Source: an uncultured Sphingomonas sp. (lineage in GTDB: Bacteria > Pseudomonadota > Alphaproteobacteria > Sphingomonadales > Sphingomonadaceae). From it: DNA of 18,819 nucleotides. Numbering within the stretch: position 1 is the stretch's first letter; the number at the start of each line of letters is the position of its first letter. Made by a program: the position numbers and the translations under genes. The stretch is from NCBI GenBank assembly GCA_946482655.1, contig CAMLSA010000065.1, positions 1 to 18,819 on the forward strand, given 5' to 3'. Positions 7,776 through 14,089 of the stretch are shown in pieces. The notes under the pieces were generated by a model, which was not told the origin of the DNA, searched no databases, and saw only the letters and a list, made by a program, of their open reading frames with translations.

Positions 7776-8999
7776 GTGACGCAATTCGCGCTCAAGAACC
7801 TCGGGAAAACTGACATCGGTCGTCACGTGAAGGTGGTGGCGATCAGCTTTTTCGCATTCAATCTGTCCATGGGCCTTACTTATGGAACCTTCGGCCCGTT
7901 GATGCCGGCCAATCAGGAGCATTTCGGCATCGGACGCGGAGCCGCGGCCTTCTGCATGAGCCTGATAACGCTGACCATCGGGGTGCTCTCTCCGGTACTC
8001 GGCGGCATCATCAACCGGTTGCCGATCCGTGCGCTGATGATGGCCGGGGCGTCTGCAGGCGCCGTCGGCTTCTGCGGACTGGCTTTCACCGATTCCTATC
8101 CGTTGGCGCTGGTGATGTATGCTCTTATCGGGGCATTCACCTGCATCTGCGGCGTCCTTGCCCCGTTGACGCTGATCAGCCGCGTGATCGGCGACGGGCG
8201 TGGCATGGCGCTCGGCATCGTCAATCTGCCGATCGTACTTTTCGCAAGCCCTCTCATCGTCGGGAGCCTTGTGCCGCTTTTCGGCCGCTTCCCGATCTAT
8301 ATCGGCGTGGCGACGCTGGTTGCGTGCCTTATCCCGCTGTTTCTTGCCGTCGACGACGATTCGGCACACCGGCCGACAAGCGCAAAGGCTACCGCGGCCG
8401 GAACCAACTCCGGGCAACAGCAACTGTTCAGATCGCCTGCCTTCTGGCTGATGTCGCTTGCGGTGGGCCTGATAACCGGCACAGGCATTTCGTTCCTGGT
8501 CCATGTCGTGCCCTTCGGACTCGAGCGGGGCATGTCGCTCCCCGAAGCCTCGCTGCTCGTCTCACTCTTTTCGGGTTCAGGCCTGCTGGGGGTCCTTGTC
8601 GTCGGCTGGATTACCGACAAGGCGGGAGGGCCGGTCGCGCTGGCGATAACCGCTGCAACTCAGGCGGCGATGTGGCTCCTGCTGGCGCATGTGGGACAGG
8701 TCGGTCTTTTCGCTGCCGTGGTGCTGCTCGGAATCTGCAATGTTCCCGTCGTGGCTCTTCACGGAGCCACCTGCGCCGCACTGTTTGGTGCTGAAGCGGC
8801 AGGCAAGGCGATGGGCTTCAGCTATTCGTTCAAGATACCGTTCGTTTTCGGCATGCCGCCACTGGTGGGCCTGCTTTCCGAGGCAACGGGCGGCTATGCG
8901 CTGCCGTTCGCTTTATGCGGCGGTATGCTGCTGATCGCAGCGGCACTGAGTCTCGCCATCATCGCGGCCGTCCGGAAGCGGCCAAGCGCCGGTGCCTGA
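7776..8999 (+). CDS. MFS transporter
   Basis: Inner-membrane carrier of about 407 residues with 12 likely membrane segments in two halves. These are separated by a polar loop near residues 200-215 (DDDSAHRPTSAKATAAGTNS). The first segment is VVAISFFAFNLSMGLTYGTF. The arrangement resembles monocarboxylate/oxalate-type MFS carriers more than sugar carriers, but this is weak evidence. No ATG is available in frame after the TGA at 7725. GTG 7776 has GGAAG ten bases upstream, whereas TTG 7767 (three residues longer) has no well-placed site, so the GTG is preferred. It lies 109 bases after the FAD enzyme and 96 before the FMN enzyme, which suggests uptake or export of a substrate of those enzymes. 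Confidence 0.9.
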   Translation: MTQFALKNLGKTDIGRHVKVVAISFFAFNLSMGLTYGTFGPLMPANQEHFGIGRGAAAFCMSLITLTIGVLSPVLGGIINRLPIRALMMAGASAGAVGFCGLAFTDSYPLALVMYALIGAFTCICGVLAPLTLISRVIGDGRGMALGIVNLPIVLFASPLIVGSLVPLFGRFPIYIGVATLVACLIPLFLAVDDDSAHRPTSAKATAAGTNSGQQQLFRSPAFWLMSLAVGLITGTGISFLVHVVPFGLERGMSLPEASLLVSLFSGSGLLGVLVVGWITDKAGGPVALAITAATQAAMWLLLAHVGQVGLFAAVVLLGICNVPVVALHGATCAALFGAEAAGKAMGFSYSFKIPFVFGMPPLVGLLSEATGGYALPFALCGGMLLIAAALSLAIIAAVRKRPSAGA

Positions 9000-9095
9000 G
9001 TTGCCTGATCGCCGACCGGGTGTGGATCACAAGGCATTTGGTTCGGGCAAGAGACCCAAGATTTCGGAGGTCCGGGCAAGGCGGGAGGATCGCGG

Positions 9096-10235
9096 GTGAC
9101 GAGGCAAATCGGACGGTGCCAGAATATCGAGGATATCAGAAAGCTCGCGGAAAGGCGGCTCCCGCGCCCGATCTACGATTATATATCGGCCGGATCCGGC
9201 AATGAGCACACGTTGCGGCGAAATACCGAAGCCTATGACGAGGTGGGCATCGTTCCGCGCGTGGCTGTCGACGTTTCCAATGTGGACACGTCCACCACGG
9301 TGCTGGGGCGCAAGCTGAGCTTCCCGCTGATGGTGGCGCCGGTAGGCGGGATCGCGTTCGTCCACCCCCACACGGAGATCGACATTGCGGCGGCCGCGGC
9401 CCGCTCGGGGATCATGGAAAGTATCTCGAACTATTCCGCCGCCAGCCTTGACTGTATCGCGCAGGCCTGCGGTGCCGAGCCGAGGATGTTCCAACTCTAT
9501 GATTTCGGGGATGAGCGGCTGGTCGATTCAATGATCCGCTCGGCTCGAGAGGCTGGCTACGACGCCATGTGCATAACGGTCGATGTGTCGGTCCGCGTGC
9601 CGAGGGAGCGCGTGTTCCGGTGGCAGTTGCGGCCGGGCGGAGGCTTCCCGCCGATGCGCACTGTCGCGGCGCTTGCGCTGCATCCGGTTTGGGGCTTGCA
9701 GCGGCTCCGCTTCCGCCAGCCCCAAATCTTCGATTATCATCGCCGCGCGGCCGAGTGGCGCGATCCGGCCACGCTCGAATACCATCGCGCCGACCTGACG
9801 TGGAAGGATGTCGCGCGCCTCATCAAGCTGTGGGGCGGTCCCGCCGCCGTGAAGGGGGTACTCAGCGCGCAGGACGCCCGCAGGGCCGTCGATGCCGGAG
9901 CATCGGGCGTTATTATCTGCAATCACGGGGGCACCGGTCTGAACGGCGCGCCAGCCACGATCTCGCTGGTCGAGGAAATCGTGGATGCGGTCGACTCCTG
10001 GATCGACGTCATTCAATGTGGAGGCTTGCGCAGCGGCGACGGGATCCTGAAGGCGCTCGCCTTGGGCGCGAAGGCGGTGATGACCGGACGGCCATTCGTC
10101 TATGGTTCCGCAGCGGGACGACAGGCCGGCGTCGAGAAGGTGATCGAGATATTCCGCGGGGAATTCGAACTCGCGATGCAGCTGAGCGGTTGTCGCTCGG
10201 TCGGGGAGATCGACCGTACCCTCCTCGCGCGGTGA
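9096..10235 (+). CDS. FMN-dependent alpha-hydroxyacid oxidase/dehydrogenase homologue with altered active site
   Basis: TIM-barrel flavoprotein of 379 residues, related to lactate dehydrogenase LldD and glycolate oxidase. Retained family marks (glycolate-oxidase numbering, aligned by eye) are Tyr24 in IYDYIS, Tyr129 in FQLYDF, Arg164 in VPRERV, Lys230 in AVKGVLS and the catalytic His254 in CNHGG (His277 here). The next key residue, Arg257, which binds the substrate carboxylate, is Thr280 here (NHGGTGLNG instead of NHGGRQLDG). The FMN-phosphate segment reads QCGGLRSGDG instead of the usual DGGxRRGxD. MftD of mycofactocin synthesis also lacks this Arg and acts on an amine-bearing product rather than a hydroxyacid, so the substrate here is probably not a simple 2-hydroxyacid (inference). 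GTG 9096 is supported by GGGAGGA at 9083-9089. Confidence 0.92.
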   Translation: MTRQIGRCQNIEDIRKLAERRLPRPIYDYISAGSGNEHTLRRNTEAYDEVGIVPRVAVDVSNVDTSTTVLGRKLSFPLMVAPVGGIAFVHPHTEIDIAAAAARSGIMESISNYSAASLDCIAQACGAEPRMFQLYDFGDERLVDSMIRSAREAGYDAMCITVDVSVRVPRERVFRWQLRPGGGFPPMRTVAALALHPVWGLQRLRFRQPQIFDYHRRAAEWRDPATLEYHRADLTWKDVARLIKLWGGPAAVKGVLSAQDARRAVDAGASGVIICNHGGTGLNGAPATISLVEEIVDAVDSWIDVIQCGGLRSGDGILKALALGAKAVMTGRPFVYGSAAGRQAGVEKVIEIFRGEFELAMQLSGCRSVGEIDRTLLAR

Positions 10236-10236
10236 G

Positions 10237-10251
10237 GGCGGCCGGACCGCC
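10237..10251 (+). terminator. small hairpin between convergent genes
   Basis: GGCGG, CCGGA, CCGCC forms a five-pair GC hairpin in the 23-base gap between the convergent FMN-enzyme and EthD genes. No U-run follows on either strand, so it is at best a weak bidirectional terminator. Confidence 0.3.
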
Positions 10252-10258
10252 GAGGGCG

Positions 10259-11020
10259 CTACGTCAATGCATGCTCCTTCACGAGGAAGACCTTGACCCG
10301 ATCGCAATCGAAGAGCTTTCGCTCGTCCAGCTGGATCATCGGGCCCAGCACCGGATCCATGTGGTTCATCATTGCGAAGGCATCCTCATCGCGGAACCAG
10401 AACTCCGTCAAAGAGTGGGGGACGCCGCTGTCATCGACAGCCGCCGAATCGTCTCGACAGGGCACATGGAAGGCCGTGACGTAGTTGCGGCGGTATCCCC
10501 ACAGCAGCGCGCTTCGATGGCGAACGGCCAGCGGCGCGTGGATTTCTTCATAATGTTCACGGAATTCATCCATCGACAGGCTGGGATGACGGCGGACATG
10601 CGCCATCATCTTGACTGTACCGTCCACCCGGACGGGCTCACTCGCGCCGGCCATCTCCTCCTTGGGTGTTGAGCACGAGCTTGCCGTCAGCAACATCGTT
10701 TCGCCCAAGCCGGGCCAATGGCCGATTTCGCTCTGGACCGCCGCGATGGAGTCGAGATCATGATCGAGTTGTCGCGGCGTGGCGCAATCGTCGATCGCTC
10801 CCTCCAGAATGGCCGCATAACCAGGGGGCTGGGATCGAAAGCGCCCGAACGACTGCATGCCGTCGCTGCGCAGCAGATTGAGCTTCACCAACCGGACGTG
10901 GTGAAGCCTGTCCTGCAGCGCTTTCGCCAGCTCGAGACACATGTCTTCGACCGGCGCCTTGCGATCAACCGACTGCCGCTCGCCCACGAGCAGGAACACC
11001 CTAGCTGCCTTCTCCTCCAT
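10259..11020 (-). CDS. EthD-domain protein, double-length
   Basis: Protein of 253 residues whose C-terminal half (about 135-250) is a clear EthD domain: HPSLSMDEFREHYEEIHAPLA with the conserved His, and the tail LDERKLFDCDRVKVFLVKE. This tail matches the single-domain EthD protein at 5701-6069 (DEETLFDRSERMRFFVLEE). The N-terminal half (RVFLLVGERQS onward) has a compatible length and strand pattern for a second, degenerate copy of the fold, but no clear motif. The start is taken at ATG 11020, which has AAGGGA five to six bases upstream; the in-frame ATG at 11059 has none. It runs convergently towards the FMN-enzyme gene. An intramolecular barrel built from two half-domains would explain the length. 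Catalytic role unknown. Confidence 0.82.
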   Translation of the reverse strand: MEEKAARVFLLVGERQSVDRKAPVEDMCLELAKALQDRLHHVRLVKLNLLRSDGMQSFGRFRSQPPGYAAILEGAIDDCATPRQLDHDLDSIAAVQSEIGHWPGLGETMLLTASSCSTPKEEMAGASEPVRVDGTVKMMAHVRRHPSLSMDEFREHYEEIHAPLAVRHRSALLWGYRRNYVTAFHVPCRDDSAAVDDSGVPHSLTEFWFRDEDAFAMMNHMDPVLGPMIQLDERKLFDCDRVKVFLVKEHALT

Positions 11021-11063
11021 GAAAATCCCTTTCGAATAGCTGCGGCCGTGGCTTATCATGGAT

Positions 11064-11183
11064 TTAAACCCCCTGGTTGGCGAGGAACATCCGCATATTT
11101 TCGCGTGCGAAAAGCTTTGCCGAAAGCTCCGCGAACAGCTGGCTCAGCTCTGGATCGTCGAATGCGTCGGCGGGACGCTCCAT
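11064..11183 (-). CDS. possible small protein of 39 residues, unknown
   Basis: An ATG-to-TAA frame beginning MERPADAFDDPELSQLF and ending NMRMFLANQGV, with GC-rich third positions and an amphipathic helical look. It ends 43 bases before the start of the double-length EthD gene on the same strand and could be co-transcribed. The residues encoded upstream of the ATG look non-coding, so it is not obviously the tail of a larger gene. No ribosome-binding site is evident before the ATG, which is the main reason for doubt. No family recognised. Confidence 0.3.
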   Translation of the reverse strand: MERPADAFDDPELSQLFAELSAKLFARENMRMFLANQGV

Positions 11184-11292
11184 GCTGCCAGGGCTGCGAA
11201 CGGCGTGTCGTGACGTGGGGAACGATAAATCGGCAACCGAACTCGGCGTCGATTTTTCTCCTTTACAGCGAAGCAGATTCCAAGCGATGACC

Positions 11293-11320
11293 GCGCTGCC
11301 CCGGATGTCCCGGGGAGCGT
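11293..11320 (+). promoter_or_regulatory. strong hairpin in the leader of the sulfotransferase gene
   Basis: CGCT-g-CCCCGG, loop ATGTC, CCGGGG-AGCG: ten base pairs with one bulged G, centred 65 bases before the sulfotransferase start, in the divergent gap between it and the small minus-strand ORF. It could be an operator, a leader structure or a transcription barrier. An 11-codon frame (ATG 11287 to TAG 11322) runs through it but has no ribosome-binding site. The structure is seen; the function is unknown. Confidence 0.35.
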
Positions 11321-11371
11321 AGCTGGCGTATGAGGCGGCCGCTTGGAGAGCTAGAAAGGCCAGGAGAGGAA

Positions 11372-12547
11372 ATGAGGCTCACGGAAAAGCTGAACGAAAT
11401 GCACGACGCGGCTGTCGCAGCCACCGGATATGATGACTTCGGTCCCAATGATTATATAGAGCCGCTAAAGCTCATACTCGCCGACGTTGATTCGAGCGGG
11501 CGCGCCTCTGAGGCCAATAAGCGCGTATGGGTCTCCGCGGTGACGAAACAGCTCATCGGTCGTCTATTCGCCTATGAGGGCTTCAAAAAATATCCGGAAG
11601 CCGCAGCCAAACGGGTCAGGCGACCTATTGTAATCGTCGGGATGATGCGCACCGGATCGACCGCATTGCATCGTTTGCTTTCCCGCGATCCTCAGAACCA
11701 GACACTTGAGCTTTGGCTTGCGGACGCGCCGATGAAGCGCCCTCCGCGTTCCAGCTGGGCGGACAATCCCTGGTATCAGAGCAAGGCGGCGGAGCTCGAC
11801 TTCCTCAGGCAAGCCAATCCCCGCCTGCTCGCGCTTCATCCACAGGACGCCGGCGAATGCGACGAATGCCACATCGCCATGCAAAAGAGTTTATGGTGGG
11901 CCGAGGCATTCTGTTTCCACACCCCGGAATACCGCAACTGGTTCCTGAGCGTAGACCCGCGCTTCGCCTTCGAGTTCTACCAGAAGACGTTGGGTGTGAT
12001 CGGCGCCGGCGACGAGCGCCGCTGGGTGCTGAAGGACCCGCCCCACATCTTCGCGCTGGACGCTCTGATGGATGTGTTTCCTGATGCCTGCGTCGTGTTC
12101 ACGCACCGGGATATCGTCTCTTCCGTCGGAGCCAGTGCGAGCCTGACCCGGCAGTTCCGCGCGCTGATCGATGACAACGTCACGCTCGCCGAACAGGGGC
12201 GCGATATCATGGAAATCTGGGGGGAGGGACTGAATCGGGCCGAAAAGGCCAGGCGCCGTTATGACCCGGCGCAGTTCTTCGATGTGCATATCGACCAATT
12301 GCACGAAGATCCGGTCGGCCTGGTGGAAACCATCTATCGCCATTTCGGCATTCCCTTTCCCGATGAGAGCCGCGCTGCGCTGGAAGCGCATGTCGCCGGT
12401 GATCCGCGCATCGGCCACGGGAAGAATGAGTACCGCCTCGAGGACTATGGGATCACCGAGGACATCGTCCGTAAGTGCAGTGGCGAATATTACGAGCGCA
12501 ACCTCATGGTGTGCGAGGAATTGGGCAGGAAACGGCTCGTTTGTTGA
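11372..12547 (+). CDS. PAPS-dependent sulfotransferase family protein
   Basis: Cytosolic-type sulfotransferase of 391 residues, expected to transfer sulfate from PAPS to a hydroxyl group of a small molecule. The 5'-phosphosulfate loop is VGMMRTGSTALHRLL (Gly90 onward). The 3'-phosphate site is HRDIVSSVGAS (Arg246, Ser251/Ser255). The N-terminal helical extension LHxAAxxxTGxDDFG-like (MHDAAVAATGYDDFGPNDY) is typical of the bacterial sulfotransferase group common in sphingomonads and mycobacteria. AGGAG five bases before ATG 11372 selects this start over the in-frame ATG at 11330, which has no site. No PAPS-synthesis gene is present here. The acceptor is unknown. In this setting it may tag a hydroxylated intermediate, which is unusual for a catabolic cluster. 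Confidence 0.9.
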   Translation: MRLTEKLNEMHDAAVAATGYDDFGPNDYIEPLKLILADVDSSGRASEANKRVWVSAVTKQLIGRLFAYEGFKKYPEAAAKRVRRPIVIVGMMRTGSTALHRLLSRDPQNQTLELWLADAPMKRPPRSSWADNPWYQSKAAELDFLRQANPRLLALHPQDAGECDECHIAMQKSLWWAEAFCFHTPEYRNWFLSVDPRFAFEFYQKTLGVIGAGDERRWVLKDPPHIFALDALMDVFPDACVVFTHRDIVSSVGASASLTRQFRALIDDNVTLAEQGRDIMEIWGEGLNRAEKARRRYDPAQFFDVHIDQLHEDPVGLVETIYRHFGIPFPDESRAALEAHVAGDPRIGHGKNEYRLEDYGITEDIVRKCSGEYYERNLMVCEELGRKRLVC

Positions 12548-12554
12548 TTCTTCG

Positions 12555-12596
12555 GCCCGGCAGTCGCACTCTTGATGTGAGATGCGCCTGTCGGGC
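12555..12596. terminator. extended hairpin, likely bidirectional terminator
   Basis: GCCCGGCAG pairs with CTGTCGGGC (one G-U), and inside it CGCACTC pairs with GAG-a-TGCG around a TTGATGT loop. It sits between the convergent sulfotransferase and Gfo/Idh/MocA genes, eight bases after one stop and 34 from the other. There is no long U-tract, so the call rests on the strong stem and its position. Confidence 0.55.
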
Positions 12597-12629
12597 GGCC
12601 GACTGATGAACGCCGCTCGCCCCCGCTGA

Positions 12630-13739
12630 TCAGATTTCGTCGATAGCGACGCGCCGCCCTTCCCGATTCGACCGTTCGATCGCTTCGAGAATGCGGTGCG
12701 TCGCCACGGCGTCGTCGAAATCGGGAGCAGTGCGCGTTCCCTTGCGGATATCGACCGCCATCTGCGCGTATATCCTCGCGACGTTACCCGGAACATCGTC
12801 CATCCCCTCGAATTCCTGGGGGCCTGCTGGAATGTCGATAGGCTCAAGCGTCGGCGTCTCTCCACGTCCACCGAAGACCGAGAGCGCGGTCATCTGGGTC
12901 TGGCCCATCGCTCCGCTGATGCGGATGTCGCCTTCAGTGCCGGAGATCATCCATTCCAGCCCCACGCCGCGCGGCATTCCGCCTTGGTAGTGGATGCAGA
13001 GCGGGGTTCCGTCGGTGAAGGTCCCGATGATCTGGATCTGATCGGGTGAGGTCGCGGGGATGATCTCGCCCGTCTCGATGATCTTGGCCGTACCGCGCCG
13101 GTTCTGCAGCAATGCGGAAACGCTCTGCACATCGCCGAGCATCTCGGTCATCGCGGCAAGCGTGTGCCCGATCGGGATCGTCAGCATCGTCGCGCCGTTG
13201 CGATCGTCGTTGGTGTAGGCGTTGCACTTGAGGGTCTCGGCCCCCCACGCGGTTCCGCAGGCGCTCAGCGTCATCGAGAGCGGCGTACCCACATAGCCCT
13301 GTGCGAGGAGGTCACGGACGTGGAGCAGGGCGGGAGCCGCGCGCGCCTGCGTGCCGATGACGGCGTGAAGATTGCGCCCGCGGGCCATATCCGCAAGCTC
13401 GCGGGTCTCGGCGAGGCCGTTGCCTAACGGCCATTCACAGTAGACATGCTTGTCAGCGGCCAGCGCGGCCGAGACGATCGCACGATGATGCGGCACCTTC
13501 ACCGTTACGGCGACGATGTCGACCTCGGGGGCCGCGATCAGCTCTTCGACGCTGGCAAAGGCGCGGCGGATACCGGACGTCTCGGCCGCGCGGCGGGAGG
13601 AGGCCAGGCTGGAGTTGGCGATGCCTTCGATCCGAAAATCATCGGGCTGCGCCAGCAGCGCCGGAAGATGCGCGACCGCTGCCCAGCTCCGCCCCGGCTC
13701 CAGGCCGACTACCCCGACGCCTAATATCTGCTTGCCCAA
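12630..13739 (-). CDS. Gfo/Idh/MocA family oxidoreductase, Gal80-like subgroup
   Basis: NAD(P)-binding protein of 369 residues. The N-terminal Rossmann fold is GVGVVGLEPGRSWAAVAHL, with IVAVTVKVPHH as the next strand. The family's EKP motif, whose Lys contacts nicotinamide and substrate, reads CEWPLG here (Glu102-Trp103-Pro104). The C-terminal alpha/beta domain contains IGHTLAAMTEMLGD and GTEGDIRISG. The same replacement and a GHT segment occur in the fungal regulator Gal80 and a set of bacterial relatives (from memory), so a standard sugar dehydrogenase role is doubtful. The start is TTG 13739, with GGAG eight bases upstream; the frame continues open to 13976 but that stretch looks non-coding. 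The GGAG lies in a short hairpin (13748-13762). Confidence 0.9.
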   Translation of the reverse strand: MGKQILGVGVVGLEPGRSWAAVAHLPALLAQPDDFRIEGIANSSLASSRRAAETSGIRRAFASVEELIAAPEVDIVAVTVKVPHHRAIVSAALAADKHVYCEWPLGNGLAETRELADMARGRNLHAVIGTQARAAPALLHVRDLLAQGYVGTPLSMTLSACGTAWGAETLKCNAYTNDDRNGATMLTIPIGHTLAAMTEMLGDVQSVSALLQNRRGTAKIIETGEIIPATSPDQIQIIGTFTDGTPLCIHYQGGMPRGVGLEWMISGTEGDIRISGAMGQTQMTALSVFGGRGETPTLEPIDIPAGPQEFEGMDDVPGNVARIYAQMAVDIRKGTRTAPDFDDAVATHRILEAIERSNREGRRVAIDEI

Positions 13740-13747
13740 TTTCGTTT

Positions 13748-13762
13748 CTCCGTTTTTCGGAG
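13748..13762 (-). promoter_or_regulatory. hairpin covering the ribosome-binding site of the Gfo/Idh/MocA gene
   Basis: Read on the minus strand, CUCCG-AAAAA-CGGAG places the GGAG ribosome-binding site in the 3' arm of a five-pair stem, eight bases before the TTG start. It could reduce translation unless melted. The stem is short, so the effect may be small. Confidence 0.25.
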
Positions 13763-13899
13763 CGCCCGTCGAGGCCGGTATCCAGCGCTGTCGTATCGGT
13801 TGATGCGCGCGGGTCAAGGGGTGTCCAGACGGCAGCGGGGGTGCCGGCCCGGCAAAAGGCCGATAGAACGTCCATAGCTCCGACGGTTTCGGCGCTACG

Positions 13900-14079
13900 A
13901 TGACCGTAACAGCCGGCCGCAAACGGGCTTCTATAAGTCGTATTAGACTAGAGGCGGCGGGCGGTTTCACGGTCACCTATGCGCCGGCGCAGTTCTTCAT
14001 GAACGGCTATAATCCGTTCCGGCTTCGTGAGTAGAGCCAGGAACTCCGCATCACCAGCGACTATGACGGTCCGGTCAAC
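13900..14079 (+). pseudogene. fragment of a TonB-dependent receptor gene
   Basis: Between two minus-strand genes, one plus frame encodes GGFTVTYAPAQFFMNGYNPF, RLRE, a TAG stop (14032-14034), then SQELRITSDYDGPVN in the same frame. This is the mid-barrel signature of TonB-dependent receptors; the intact receptor here has FSQELRVNSDFDGTVNF at the matching place. An aromatic codon is expected where the TAG lies, so a nonsense change is likely. The match begins weakly near 13900 (ATG ACC GTA) and stops at about 14079, eleven bases before the end of the PQQ dehydrogenase gene. At DNA level it is not a copy of the intact receptor, so it derives from another one. The rest of the 350-base gap shows no gene. 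Confidence 0.7.
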
Positions 14080-14089
14080 TCCGCATGCC

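Noticed and set aside
7722..8504. 260-codon minus-strand frame
   Set aside because: Antisense to the MFS transporter and rich in His, Arg and Gln, as expected from the complement of membrane-segment codons.
9569..10672. 367-codon plus-strand frame
   Set aside because: Overlaps the FMN enzyme in another frame and the EthD gene in antisense; Arg-rich product typical of a shadow frame.
13740..13976. 79-residue N-terminal extension of the Gfo/Idh/MocA protein
   Set aside because: The extension is Pro/Arg-rich and crosses the receptor fragment, while a TTG with GGAG sits exactly before the Rossmann fold.
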